Part shown: positions 33,801 through 43,531 of the stretch, in pieces
Layout of the letters: every line of letters starts with the position of its first letter
How positions within the stretch are numbered: the first letter of the stretch is position 1
Assembly: GCF_932526225.1 (NCBI RefSeq)
Contig: NC_064034.1
Location: 7,054,001 to 7,118,000, forward strand
Origin: Nematostella vectensis
Taxonomy: Eukaryota; Cnidaria; Anthozoa; Actiniaria; Edwardsiidae
DNA: 64,000 nucleotides
Reading direction: 5' to 3'
Made by a program: the position numbers and the translations under genes
Notes under the pieces: model-generated
The model's input: the letters and a program-made list of their open reading frames with translations, nothing else
What the model was told of the DNA's origin: nothing
The model's database searches: none

Positions 33801-35691
33801 CAGCCGACGCCTCAAAGGTCAAAGTCACTGGCGATGGTATGTTCTGTTTCGAGGGTAAACTTTTAAGCAATGTATTAGCACCTCATTCTTACCCTTTATT
33901 TCTAGATTAAGCAAATGTCATTTGTAATAAGCAATTGTGATTGTCTTTTCAGGTCTCCGCAAGGGAGTCACAGGCGAGCCCGCTCGCTTCACTGTCAACA
34001 CCCGTGATGCAGGCTATGGTGGCTTGGGTCTATCTATTGAAGGCCCCTCTAAAGCTGAGATCAATTGCGTCGACAACGAAGATGGCACGTGTTCCGTTGA
34101 TTACCTCCCAACGGAGCCCGGCAAGTACACCATCAACATCAAGTTCGCAGACGAGCACGTTCCTGGTAGCCCTTTCAAGGCGAATATACGGCGACCTGGT
34201 GAGGAGGAGATCGTAGCAATGTCGGAAGATGGCGTCGAGTCTGAACCGACGCAGCGAGTAAGCCAAGTGTTCGAAGACCTCGTCAGTTTCGGCGCTGCGG
34301 CACCACAGCCACACGACTTCGTCTTCGACCTCAAGGGATACAATGTAGAAGATTTAGAGACGACAGTTATCAGTCCGGATGGCGAAGTTCTGCCTGCAGA
34401 GATAGTCGAGAGTGGCACTAACAGCTATACCATCCGCTTCATGCCAAAAGAAAGCGGCGAGCACGTTATCAACGTCAAATACCGAGGCAGACATATCTCG
34501 GGAAGTCCCTTCAAGGTGTACGTAGAGGCGCCGGTCTGGGGTGGCGCCGCAAAGTGCACTGCTGCTGGACCAGGTTTGGAAAGGGGAGTGGTCGGTCACC
34601 CTGGTGACTTCACCGTTTGGACGAGGGATGCAGGACCTGGAGGTCTCGCCATCGCTGTCGAGGGGCCTGCAAAGGCAGAAATCACGTGCCACGATAACGG
34701 CGATGGATCGTGCAACATCAGCTACCTCCCTACTGCCCCCGGAGAGTACACTATCCACATACGATTTGCCGATGAAGACATCCCCGGAAGTCCCTTCAAG
34801 GTTTTCGTTACCACAGAAGTAGAAGACCGCTTCCGCGACCTGAAACTCAGCGATCTTGAGAGTTCCGGTTTAAAGGTGGGACAACCAGCATCCTTTTCTG
34901 TCCAGACCAACGCTCCAGTAGGTAAAGTCTCGGCGACTGTCATCGCGCCCTCTGGAACCGAATCCAAAGCTGTCATCTCCGATCTCGGGAAAGGCAACTA
35001 CGCTATTAGGTTCGTACCAAAAGAGTTCGGCGATCACTTGGTGAATGTTAAATTCGACGAGACCCACATTCCCGGCAGCCCGTTCAAGATCCGTGTCGGT
35101 GGAGGCGGTGCTCACCCTGAGAAGGTCAAGGCGTACGGTCCTGGTCTGAGCAGTGGTCATGCTGGAAAATCAGCAGAATTCACAGTGAATGCGCTAGAAG
35201 CAGGCTCTGGAGCGCTCGCTCTGTCTGTAGATGGCCCAGCCAAGGTCAAGATGAATTGCACAGAGAATCAAGATGGCACCTACCAGGTCACCTACTGCCC
35301 AGTAGTTGCTGGAGAGTACACCATTAGTATAAAGTTCGCAGGTCAACACATCCCCGACAGTCCTTACAACGTTACCATCTTCCCGCCAAGCGGGCACCTC
35401 CAGCACAGCGAAGGCGACGCGTCCAAGTGTACCTCCCGAGGAACCGGTCTACACAGGGCAGTTCTCGGTCAACCCAACTCCTTCACCGTCAACGCTAGTA
35501 ACGCCGGGCGAGGCTCTCTCATGGTCGGCGTGGAAGGACCCGCAATTCCCGCGAAAGAGATTAACGTCAAGCACACTGGCAGCAACGTGTACGCTGTAAA
35601 CTACGCCCTTGAAGAGCCGGGAACCTACATTCTGAAGGTGCTTTGGGGCGAAAAGCATATCCCTGGAAGTCCTTTCCACGTAACTGTCTAA
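15800..35691 (+). CDS. FLN: Filamin, complete gene (19 coding exons, short form)
   Basis: Filamins crosslink F-actin into networks and dock receptors and signalling proteins on a rod of Ig-like repeats. Coding exons: 15800-15805, 16078-16378, 20858-21204, 21335-21665, 22873-23286, 23747-24046, 24340-24633, 24922-25638, 26456-26668, 26899-27156, 28394-28672, 28871-29076, 29227-29431, 29743-29934, 30251-30526, 30740-31255, 31337-31504, 31848-33836, 33953-35691. These sum to 8751 nt (2916 residues) with every junction in phase, mostly phase 1. The N-terminus is a two-CH actin-binding domain. I count 28 filamin repeats after it: 15 of rod type, seven tandem copies of a repeat-18-like domain, and six matching vertebrate repeats 19-24, the last being the dimerisation repeat. 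No clear hinge-1 insert was seen; only a short linker precedes the last repeat. Vertebrate filamins have 24 repeats and about 2650 residues. Confidence 0.95.
16078..16378 (+). CDS. FLN: Filamin exon 2: first calponin-homology domain
   Basis: Acceptor CTGTTTCAG ends at 16077 and donor ATAG/GTAAGT follows at 16379 (phase 1). The exon contains the filamin hallmark [18 protein letters not shown], an actin-binding surface of CH1, then [18 protein letters not shown] and the CH1 end up to LVNI. Sequence upstream of 16078 that stays open (from 16009) is intronic. Confidence 0.93.
16379..20857 (+). other. Filamin intron 2 (4.5 kb)
   Basis: Lies between CH1 exons with GTAAGT and TTTTACAG ends. It carries a 299-bp inverted-terminal element at 19471-19769 and otherwise AT-rich sequence with no supported gene. 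The 91-codon frame at 16904 has no domain or splice logic. Confidence 0.7.
19471..19769. mobile_element. MITE-like element with 12 bp perfect terminal inverted repeats
   Basis: CAGGCCCGTAGC at 19471-19482 and GCTACGGGCCTG at 19758-19769 are exact inverted copies. The left end continues into GGGGGGTTCGGGGGGTTC. The terminal form resembles hAT-type CAG(G/T)G(G/C)CGTAGCCAGG ends common in animals. No clean 8-bp target duplication was found and there is no transposase frame. Confidence 0.65.
20858..21204 (+). CDS. FLN: Filamin exon 3: CH1 end and second CH domain
   Basis: Starts by completing Asp after LVNI, then [20 protein letters not shown], the conserved CH1-CH2 junction. An acidic linker (DDDDDE) and most of CH2 follow ([36 protein letters not shown]). 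Ends in phase 0 at CAG/GTATAT. Confidence 0.93.
21335..21665 (+). CDS. FLN: Filamin exon 4: CH2 end and most of repeat 1
   Basis: Encodes the end of CH2 ([20 protein letters not shown]), then repeat 1 ([20 protein letters not shown] to [11 protein letters not shown]). The donor CCAG/GTAAGA at 21666 is the first of about 43 copies of the same sequence. Use of the second or third donor would add 9 or 18 residues in frame; reading on reaches a stop at 21728-21730. Confidence 0.92.
21644..22800 (+). repeat. 27 bp minisatellite built from an exon end plus splice donor
   Basis: About 43 units of consensus AGATATGTGTCTAATACACC + AGGTAA fill the intron from the last 22 coding bases of exon 4. Nearly every unit keeps CCAG/GTAAGA. 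A 432-bp block (16 units) is repeated: the frame at 21785-21973 recurs identically at 22217-22405. Units with an extra A (GATAATGTG) and a variant ACATGATAGTAAGAG mark the higher-order pattern. A single stray unit lies in the next intron near 23600. Confidence 0.95.
22873..23286 (+). CDS. FLN: Filamin exon 5: end of repeat 1, repeat 2
   Basis: Acceptor GCTTTTAG precedes [18 protein letters not shown], the last strands of repeat 1. Repeat 2 follows ([20 protein letters not shown] to [13 protein letters not shown]), and the exon ends at the start of repeat 3 (VKVFGAG) in phase 1. Confidence 0.93.
23391..23581. mobile_element. Mariner-type MITE (TA target site)
   Basis: GGGATGCT at 23391 and AGCATCCC ending at 23581 are inverted, and both ends are flanked by TA (23389-23390 and 23582-23583), the target duplication typical of Tc1/mariner elements. 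It is about 190 bp, has no coding capacity and lies within a filamin intron. Confidence 0.65.
23747..24046 (+). CDS. FLN: Filamin exon 6: repeat 3 and start of repeat 4
   Basis: Repeat 3 runs from [20 protein letters not shown] to [10 protein letters not shown], then [11 protein letters not shown] opens repeat 4. Acceptor TGCCACAG, donor GAG/GTAAAA. Phase 1 at both ends. Confidence 0.92.
24134..24215. mobile_element. 82 bp MITE with 18 bp perfect inverted ends
   Basis: CTAGTCTCCTTTGCAGCC (24134-24151) and GGCTGCAAAGGAGACTAG (24198-24215) are exact inverted copies. An inner GTCAGTCA/TGACTGAC pair extends the hairpin. The flanks share GGGCA near CTA. Non-coding, intronic. Confidence 0.75.
24340..24633 (+). 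CDS. FLN: Filamin exon 7: repeat 4 and start of repeat 5
   Basis: Repeat 4 ([16 protein letters not shown] to [11 protein letters not shown]) is followed by [16 protein letters not shown]. The acceptor is GCTGTAG and the donor is CTG/GTATGC. Phase 1 at both ends. Confidence 0.92.
24922..25638 (+). CDS. FLN: Filamin exon 8: repeats 5, 6 and most of 7
   Basis: Repeat 5 ([20 protein letters not shown]) is followed by repeat 6 ([11 protein letters not shown] through [12 protein letters not shown]) and then repeat 7 up to [11 protein letters not shown], where GTGAGT closes the exon. The 717-nt exon is in phase 1 at both ends; codons beyond 25638 are intronic. Confidence 0.93.
26456..26668 (+). 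CDS. FLN: Filamin exon 9: end of repeat 7, first half of repeat 8
   Basis: The exon was found by splice logic; its + frame is too short to stand out. It reads [18 protein letters not shown], completing repeat 7, then [20 protein letters not shown] and VHVTVEPA of repeat 8. Acceptor TTTTGTAG, donor GCAG/GTAGAA. Confidence 0.92.
26899..27156 (+). CDS. FLN: Filamin exon 10: end of repeat 8, start of repeat 9
   Basis: [20 protein letters not shown] through [12 protein letters not shown] completes repeat 8, and [20 protein letters not shown] begins repeat 9. Phase 1 at both ends, donor GCAG/GTATGT. Confidence 0.92.
27420..28050. repeat. Diverged tandem and dispersed repeats within filamin intron
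   Basis: Two related blocks of about 180 bp (near 27440-27535 and 27630-27715) share TATAAGAACGTCCAG-like, TTCACCAAATTT and AACATGC motifs. Further AAGAACGACCCAGCCTCAA-like and TTAAGAACATATTCAGCC-like fragments follow to 28050. A similar TATAAGAACC fragment occurs near 200. They look like remnants of one repeat family. Confidence 0.5.
28394..28672 (+). CDS. FLN: Filamin exon 11: repeat 9 and start of repeat 10
   Basis: [19 protein letters not shown] to [12 protein letters not shown] completes repeat 9, then [20 protein letters not shown] of repeat 10. The donor is the weaker AAAG/GTTCGT, supported by the exact phase-1 join to the next exon. Confidence 0.88.
28759..28878. repeat. Tandem duplication of a splice acceptor region (59 bp unit)
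   Basis: Two adjacent copies of about 59 bp share CACCCGTCCCTC, TCTAATGAGCCTTACACG and TGTAGGTGCGGG, so the acceptor of filamin exon 12 exists twice (AG at 28810-28811 and at 28869-28870). Only the second leaves the reading frame open; the first shifts the frame and reaches TAA within 15 codons. Confidence 0.9.
28871..29076 (+). CDS. FLN: Filamin exon 12: repeat 10
   Basis: [20 protein letters not shown] through [12 protein letters not shown] and the linker PVDPSK. Ends in phase 0 (AAG/GTAATT), one of the few non-phase-1 boundaries. Confidence 0.9.
29227..29431 (+). CDS. FLN: Filamin exon 13: first part of repeat 11
   Basis: [20 protein letters not shown] through [11 protein letters not shown]. 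Starts in phase 0 after ATATCAG and ends in phase 1 at GTAAGT. Confidence 0.9.
29484..29632. mobile_element. hAT-like MITE, about 149 bp
   Basis: The left end CAGGGACGTAGCCAGGA and the right end CCTGGCCACGCCCCTA are imperfect inverted repeats of the CAGGGGCGTAGCCAGG type known from hAT elements. CAGAT directly abuts both ends (29479-29483 and 29633-29637), a possible remnant of a target duplication. Non-coding, intronic. Confidence 0.65.
29743..29934 (+). CDS. FLN: Filamin exon 14: end of repeat 11, start of repeat 12
   Basis: [20 protein letters not shown] closes repeat 11, and [20 protein letters not shown] begins repeat 12. Donor GGAG/GTACGT, phase 1. Confidence 0.9.
30251..30526 (+). CDS. 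FLN: Filamin exon 15: repeat 12 and start of repeat 13
   Basis: [20 protein letters not shown] through [11 protein letters not shown], then [20 protein letters not shown]. Acceptor TATTTACAG, donor AAAG/GTAGGT. Confidence 0.91.
30740..31255 (+). CDS. FLN: Filamin exon 16: repeats 13 and 14
   Basis: Completes repeat 13 ([19 protein letters not shown] to [11 protein letters not shown]). Repeat 14 follows, with an unusual A-strand region ([20 protein letters not shown]) that resembles the vertebrate repeat-16 style of shortened start. Ends at VKAFGKG of repeat 15. No hinge-like linker is seen. Confidence 0.91.
31337..31504 (+). CDS. FLN: Filamin exon 17: first part of repeat 15 (repeat-17-like)
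   Basis: [20 protein letters not shown] through [11 protein letters not shown]; closest in wording to vertebrate repeat 17. Phase 1 at both ends, donor CCTG/GTAAGA. Confidence 0.9.
31848..33836 (+). CDS. FLN: Filamin exon 18: seven tandem repeat-18-like Ig domains
   Basis: After completing repeat 15 ([18 protein letters not shown]), one 1989-nt exon encodes seven domains of 82-92 residues starting at 31961, 32225, 32483, 32750, 33026, 33293 and 33548. Shared pattern: [40 protein letters not shown], PxEPGEHxIxVKKxGRHV, GSPFSVMV. The VG..(A/C)D.....I start and the EEP...SFVPKETGEHLVHVKKNG-type body match the single repeat 18 of vertebrate filamins (family knowledge). The exon ends at VKVTGDG, the first strand of the next repeat. 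Identity between units is well below 100 percent, so the amplification is not recent. Confidence 0.93.
33953..35691 (+). CDS. FLN: Filamin exon 19: C-terminal repeats (19-24 type) and stop
   Basis: Acceptor GTCTTTTCAG. Six domains follow: 19-type ([20 protein letters not shown]), 20-type with an acidic spacer before it ([20 protein letters not shown]), 21-type ([14 protein letters not shown], the integrin/receptor docking repeat in vertebrates), 22-type ([19 protein letters not shown]), 23-type ([14 protein letters not shown]) and 24-type ([15 protein letters not shown] to [11 protein letters not shown]). A short linker ([13 protein letters not shown]) stands where hinge 2 lies in vertebrates. 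TAA at 35689-35691. Confidence 0.95.
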
Positions 35692-36415
35692 CCCGATCAT
35701 TAAGGCGATGAATTTATTTGTAAAAGAACTTAATTAAGAATTCTAAGAAATCTTTCCTTTAATTGTAAATCGTTAAACGCCGTCTAACTCGCATGGGCAA
35801 ATAAGATTCCGTAAGAGTGAACGATTACAAGCCAAAAAAAACTATAAAATTTTGTACCTTTTCTACTGCATCTTTCTAAGTAGCGTAGAATAGCTTATCT
35901 TTGTTGAACTTTGTAGATTCAGATATAACTTGATAAAAAAAGGTTTTTGTAATTTGGTATGGCAAAGATTCTAAGAATACTATCTATTTTTGTGGTAGCA
36001 CTGTCTCTCGAGAGTCCATAGTTCAGGTGTTGTATACAATTTAAGCAAACCTGCTTGTAGCTGACAATGGGAAAGAGGTGAAATGCGCGCAAAAAAAATC
36101 TCACTCACGAGCGGGAAAAATACTGAAATTTTATATATCTCCTGTGATAACGGGCGCCAACATCTCTAAAAAAATACCTTTTCAAGAGCCCATAAAAGCT
36201 GAAAGCAAAATTCCCATAATTCATTAACTAACTAAATTCCTACATATCAAGATATTGTAAGGTTGAATTGTACTCTAGAAGTTTCGAAAGTGTTGTCTAA
36301 TCAGTAAAAGTCTATCGAGTTCGCGTGGAGATGAGTCAGTGTATGTTGTAAGGGCAATGACGTGAACCTGCTCAGGGCCAGAGTACTAGCCATAACTAGT
36401 TAGGAACTCTATTCA

Positions 36416-36421
36416 AATAAA
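36416..36421 (+). terminator. Candidate poly(A) signal for filamin
   Basis: First clear AATAAA after the filamin stop, about 725 bp downstream (TTCAAATAAACTAC). No competing canonical hexamer was noticed earlier. Confidence 0.4.
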
Positions 36422-39400
36422 CTACATAAACAGATAAGAGGACTTTGCCATGTTATTTGTTTTGGAGTCACGCCCTTTCCCCCCCCCCCCCCCCCCCCCC
36501 CCTCATCACTATAAGCTCGACTTGAGAACGTTAAGTGCCAGGGGGGGACACTTCAGAAAAGTAGACGGGGATGATCGTCCTATCTATCTATCTAATTGCT
36601 ATCGCTTGGTGGTGTTTAAGGATTTCCTTCTGATTCTCCAATAGTGTAAAATTCCACCAACTGCTATTCCTTAGGGGATGTTTAACGTTTTATTTCGATT
36701 CTGCTATCTCTTAGATTTCTGTTGACCACACCAATAGTGATAAAAAGTGATATCCCTAATTGATTTTGCCGACGATCATACCCCCGTCTGTTTTTATCGG
36801 AGCCCCTCCCCTGGGGTTTAGGGTAACTGCTGTGGGTTGCTGACGTCGGTGTTAAAGCACTAGTAATTGCCCTGACATTTAATGAAACAAAATAACAAAA
36901 CGTATTTGAGGTTAACGTCATGAAATAGGGTCTAACAAACAATTACTGCTTAGCGTAAAGTCTACGTACACAACGGGTTTGCACGGGTTCAAAAGATTTT
37001 ATGGTTAGTGATACGTAGGTGGTAGGATGCCTTCGAAAATGCCATTTGACACGTTCTAATAACACAATAATTACTTCAAAAGTCGCAATGTTTTCTCTCC
37101 TTCCGGTGATTGTGATACGAGGCGCGTCTTTCCTTATCTCTCGTCCTACTAGCAAGCGGACCGCCCTTGTTACTGAATACCACAAAGGAACGTCCATTAG
37201 GCTTACCGCAACATATCCGACCTTGGGTTAGCTTACAATATGTGTTATATCTATACTTCTACTCCAGTAAGTTTAATCGTACTTTTCGACTAGAAGCTAC
37301 CCCACAAGCATCCCACTTGTTCTTGTAAAAGAGTCCGATGTGTGTGATAATATGCAAGCGTTATAGCACAATATTATTCTTGTGCGATTTCTGTTTATTA
37401 TATCCAGTTATTAAAACAGGGTGGCCTAAATATGGCACACGAAAAGATAAGGAATAGGTCAGTTATCTTAGGGCCTTAGCTATGTCTATATATGTCTATG
37501 GCCCATATTTCCCTAAATGTAAGGAAAGTCTCCCTCGAGCTCTTGCGTCACACAAAACGTGTATAACTTAGCCATAAAGATGTTTTTCTGAATTACAATC
37601 TGACAATAATAGTGTACATTTGATGACACTTATAGGTCAGGTAAAGAGAGTCGTTCTTACTCAGGCGTACCTCGGGTAAATAGTACATGGTCATTGAAAA
37701 GGTCGATGATTCTGAACCGATGATAACCGGCGTATTCAGCAGAAATCCCAGGTAAGGAACTAGGAATGTCCCCAGGTTGTGTTAACAGGTGACCTTTTCT
37801 CTGGAGACAATGATGCGATGTTGACAAAACACAAAAATGAACGTGATCCGCCTTTACATCGCCACTAAGATAAGATAAAAGGTTGCCGCGACCCTATAGC
37901 CCCATCAGCTGGTACCGTAGCCAAAGCCATAACTCTACTGCATCTAGAATCGTTACGTGACAGCTTTGGGCAAACATACCCGACTAGGCGTAAGCACTCT
38001 GCCATAGATAGTTAGTGCTTCACAGGAAGCTACATGTCGACCGGCGTATCTGTGTGACGCCCGGACACCATTAGACGTTGGGATTGCAATAGAGAGCTTG
38101 TCAAAAGGTAAATGTGAACTTCTACTTTTAGGGCTATGCGACCTTTCAGGGGAGCCATGGTTGTAGTTACAACCTGAGTTTCGGAATTTTTTTCCTTTGT
38201 GCCTCTAGAGATGTGATAGGGGTTAACGGAAGCGAGCAATAAAGCGAGCAATAAATATTGAAAGGTTCAGTTAACACACTAACGAGTTCAGGATATGCGA
38301 AAACAATTCTCAACCGACCACCATAAATGTCCTTTTGGTCCTTTTTTTTTATCAAACGCTGTTTCATTCATGTGATTTCCGTACTAGCCAAGACACACAA
38401 AATTATATTACTACACACCTTCACTGTGGCTTGCGTGAATGATATCATATGTGTTCTAATTCTAGCTGACTGTAGCTGGGGCAAAAACTCACTTTAGACG
38501 TTTTTTTGCATTAATTTATCGAGTATCGTTTTACCGATATTTTTCTACATATTTCATGGTTGGCGGGACCAGAAATCGATATCGTTATACCGATACTTAT
38601 CGACCGATACTTTATCGCTATATTCCGAGTATCGTAGTATCGAGGTTCCACTGTAATATTAGCCTCCAGAGGAGGCTTTAAATTAGTTGCAGTTATTTAC
38701 TATGATTTTTGTCCTCGATTAAACACAGGTACACCAGTATTGCAAGATAGTACACCGTCAAACTTCTGTTTTGTTTTGAAGTCAGAGTATTTATTTCAAC
38801 AAGTTTTACAACAACCTCAGTTCGCCATACAAACTCTGGAATAGACCTTCTACAACTCGCCGTGAGCCTGGGCTACCTGTGTATGAAAAACTGTGGATGA
38901 AACTGGATTTCTTTCTATCTACTTTGACCCAAATGATTGCAAGAGAATACGTTAACTCCTGCGCAGTCGTTCTTGGTGTCTCTTCAAAGGGAAGGAGACT
39001 TACTTGATGCATTGAGAGATAAAAGGATCAGGCGGGTTCATTGTATCGCGAGCATCGTAAGGGGGAGAGGGGAGAGAAGTCATAAATTCCGTTAAGAAAA
39101 CCCCCCAGATCATGTATTACACGTGAATTTGACAACCAAAAGGCATGTTCTAAGTTCTAAGGCAATTTTATTGACAACATTTCACACAAAAAAACGCTTT
39201 ACTCGTCCCCTCTCAGAACAGCCGAATTCCGAGCTACGAACAAGCAACCATTGCCTGGGCTACCTGTGTTAGTCCTAGCCCCGTCAATTCTTAGTCCTGT
39301 ACTTGGACTCTCCTTAGAGCATCTTCGGTCTACCTGTGGTATGTGGTGTGGTGAAAGTGGGCTCAGGCCTATATCCCTTATAAGTCGATTTCATAAGCAG

Positions 39401-42400
39401 CATATGGACAGACATATCTTAGTTACCAGTTTCCGAGGTCAATTGTCGCATATTTTTGTTACCGTAACCTTGTCCGTGTCCGTTCCTATCCGTGGTTTTC
39501 AGTTATCTTTGTAATATGTATAAAGTAAGGACAATAAGCAAGACCCGGTTAACAGCACAATGATCTATTTGTAGATCAAACCTTTTAAAAGTAAAGTATT
39601 TTTGCTTGCTCCTGCTGATTCCTGATGCTACGGAATTTCAGGTAAAGATGGATGATATCAAGTCATCAAAGAACTTGCACTAGAAACTTGCACTACTAAT
39701 CTCCAGGCCAATCATATTGTTTATTCTAGGTTTAGGGAAAAGACTTTACAGATTTTGTTTTTAGAACAGATTATAAAGTAAAGATAGCGTGATCCCTGCC
39801 TTAATTAGCACAAAACGCAGCCATTAGGTAAATGTAAAACATTCCAGCGCAAAACTGCACACTTTATGTTCATAAATTGGGACATTCCTGTAAGGTCAAG
39901 TTCTCAATTCTTATTTCTATACAATTTTGTCCCAAAATATCGATTTCAGCGTCAACGCGTCAGACCTGAAGCCTCAATGCCAATCGAGGTTAATGGAGTG
40001 CCCGGGGAATTGATGCTTAAAAATGATGTTGTTTGTTATCCTGTTGCCTTAATCAAGAAACCAATATGTCGTCAATCCACAAAACGCTGATCAACTGTGC
40101 CGTTATCTTGCTTGCGGTTCGTGGCGTCAAAACCACGCAACTTTCTATCGCTTGCTATATCAGTCCTTATGAAAACTACACTTGAAGCGCGGGAACTAGC
40201 TCTGAAATCTGTATTACACTAGGTTATGTTTAAAAAAATGGAGCAGCAGGCGGCAATGGGATCAACTACATCAACATATAAACAAGCCGAGGGAGCGCGC
40301 TGGCATGTTTTGGTGTGGGATAGATTTTGATCTTATCCAAACTGTGTTTCTCTACCAAAACACGCCACAAAGGGCGTGCGACAGACCGCACAGAGTCAAA
40401 GTATGGATTTTTGCTAATAGCATTTTAATAGTCGCACTGAATCCCATGATGGAGTCAACCGCAGACAAGATAATGCAAGTAAGTTTTTTTTCTCTCATAG
40501 AACTGCAGTTTACCTATGTTCCATCGGCCGAAAAACTATTGTAATTGTTGCTAGTTATTAGATTTTTTCACGGAACTGTTTAAAGCCACACCAATAGCTT
40601 GTAGTTACAAAGTATACTAATATTAATCAGCAAACAAAATCTTGTGCTCTGTTTGCTCTCTCTCTCTCTTAACCCATGTTTCCTGTGCGAAGGCATCTAT
40701 TACTTGTCTGAATTCCACTTGGCCGATTGTAAGCTGAACCTGAAGAGAGGCTGCCAAGAACTCAGCTACCATAGGGGGTATTTTGGGTGTTTGGTGCGGG
40801 GCATGACCCAGCTATAGTTAAGTTCGATACTTACAGGCCATTTACGACGAGTTGAATATCACTTTTTGGTTTGGCCTCCTAAAATGCGCAAATTACATTC
40901 CAATAACTTCGAATGGTGTTTTGCCAAAACATCCATTATTTTAATTGGCCCTGTATGCGTCTTAGACTAATTAGCAAGCGAGCTCCGATCAGGCTGTCAA
41001 TCATCTGATCGTTCTTGGTGCCGATGTACTTTTGGATGTTGTACAGTTCGTCAACACTTGAGGGAGTCGATAGTTATGGGGATATCAGCGAGTTCGCCTA
41101 AATGATTGTGGACTGTTAGTCGTGCGCGCTGTCAACTGGCGCTATGACACTGACCCCAGTGCCTTCAGTAAGGTAAGAGGGTTAGCAGTCTGTGAGTTAT
41201 GTGTAAGGAATGTCCCAGCCCGCAACATCAACGCGAATTCATCCCTCGCGATCGTCGGCATTACATCGCCCTTTACCAGAACAGGAAAAGAATCCCTTAA
41301 GCAGAACGCTCAAATCTAACCATGTGATGTCTGCGAGTGACTGGCTTCTAGAGAAGGAGCTCTGACTAGAATTAAATGTGGTATTTGTTTCGGGCTAGCC
41401 CTTGAGCTCACGAAGGAAACTAGACCCGCGATATTCGAACCGCGCTTACAACAAGGCTCCGGCTACAGCATGAAGACGTACAAGGTCAGAAAATCCTTCG
41501 TTTTGCTATAAAGTCAAAAAGTAAACATTTTGGGATATCGTTGCTAGTGATGTTTTTTACAAACACGAATTAGTTTGTTAAATTCCATCTTACGTTTTGC
41601 TAAACAGCTTGACAATTTTCCATGACATTTTAAACAGATGCTAGGTTGTTGTTTTTACATTCAGAAAGTATCAGTCATATAAATGCAGTGCGAGTCAATA
41701 GGGTATGTTAGTGATGAAAGTAGAGCTAGGTGGGTTAGTGAAGCGCGACTGATCTTACGGTGCTGTGGTAATACAAACTACTGTCAACTGTGACATTATC
41801 AAGGGATTTTGAGAGAGTTGTGAGAAGACCGTGTTTGCAGCTCATGTGCACGTGCTAATAAAACACCGTCAAACAACCCTTCGAAGAAATCATAGTCTGA
41901 GAGTGAACGCTTTACGGAGACCCACGATTCTACGTTCTAATGCAGATTCAAATCTTTTGTTATCACTTCCTTACAAATTATGCAGCGCTTACACAGCTTA
42001 ATCCCTTGAAGTGGCGTAGGCCTGCATTTTTGTGTGGCTTGCGTAAGTTTGCGCGAAAGCATCATCAGTACGGGAATCTGCTCGAGTGAGACAAATCTGT
42101 CGCAGCAGTGATAAAGTTCTGTGTCCGTTAGAAAGTCGACACAATATCGTGTTGATGTCATGCTTTGTCCCGCAACAATTAGCGCAGTGTCATAACTGGC
42201 AGCTTAAGCTAAAAATCCGAAACATCTAGCATTATGCTTTAGTGTCCGCATTTATCGGCTGCTAGGTGAGAATTGAAAGGGTCTCTTCTCTGAATACTTT
42301 TATTGCTGTGTATTTCTTACCTGGAGGTGTTAAATTCGTTCCGTGAAATAAACATAACAGCATGGGATATTGATTTGATCTCTAAATATTTGTATAATTC

Positions 42401-43329
42401 TTAAACCGTGTAAAATATATTTATAGATTTCCAAAGATATGCGAAAGTTAAAGTTACTGGTTCTTTTATTCGGTGCGCCGCAAGGCCATGTTCCGTCGGG
42501 AGTGTCCTATTCGTAGCGTGCCTTATGCCATTCTTTTATAGACCTCGAGCGATGACAGCGATGTAAATTTTTGAAAACGGTCAGCGCTTACACCAAACAT
42601 CCCAGCAGGCGGTGGGCCAAGACAACCACACCTTTGTTCTGTGCTAGTTACAGCTGTTACGAGACAGATGTTGTCAAACAAAACTGAGAGCTTGTTTTTC
42701 TGTTGATTCCACTCGGGCTAATAATCGAGTTAAGTGATAACGGATGCTTGACATCACGCTAACTATATCAGTATATCGCTCTCGATGGAACATTGTACAA
42801 CTAGGTATTTGATTTAAGATGCTACCGGCCTTTTATGTTTAATACATTGATATCAGAGAGTGGTGAAAAGATAATCTTTACTCCTTTTTAATGTGTTAAT
42901 AGATTTGAATGTCTCCATGAAATTTATCGTCTTTATTGCACGCGTACAAACGGAGAAGTTTAGGTCTCTAGCTTGTTGTTTAGGTCTCTTGATGATCGAT
43001 AATAGAGAAATAACTCGAAACTCTCGATATCTCAAAGTTCCATTCCAGAACCCCTTGAAGCACTCGAAACTCTCGATATCTCGAAAAGAGTGCATCCCAT
43101 CGATAGCTTGAGGTTTCGGCAACATAAAGCTATGTTTTGTGTACCTTCAATGACTTGAATCCTAATTAACTCGAAGTTATTTCTGCATCCCTTCAATAAC
43201 CGGAATCCCCGACTACTCGAAAATAAATACAAATCGACAACATTGAAATATAAGGAGGGTCCTTCGTTTTTTCATTCTTAACCCATTTATAGCATGCACT
43301 ATCTATGTACTCCTATTTCAATAAACGTT

Positions 43330-43531
43330 AGTGTAAATGGCGTATGGCGAATGGCAAATGGAAGTTATAAGACCAATCACTGCTTATGGGTATAATTATT
43401 TGTAAGAATAAAGATGATAAGTAATATAATCACAGAAATTATCCACATTTTCCAGTACAATTTGACAAGTTCCATGTTTTTTTTTTTTTATGGATCTGCC
43501 ATTTGACAATTGCCCATTTGCCGTTTGCACT
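43330..43531. mobile_element. MITE-like inverted-repeat element
   Basis: AGTGTAAATGGCGTATGG at the left end and the reverse complement of AGTGCAAACGGCAAATGG at the right end pair over roughly 40 bp with several mismatches. The interior is AT-rich and non-coding. Confidence 0.5.

Noticed and set aside
31915-35700. Minus-strand frames of 70-163 codons opposite filamin exons 18-19
   Set aside because: Shadow frames of GC-richer coding exons; no independent features.
41390-41490. tRNA-like B-box (GGTTCGAATAT on the minus strand)
   Set aside because: No matching A-box, acceptor stem or cloverleaf could be drawn around it.
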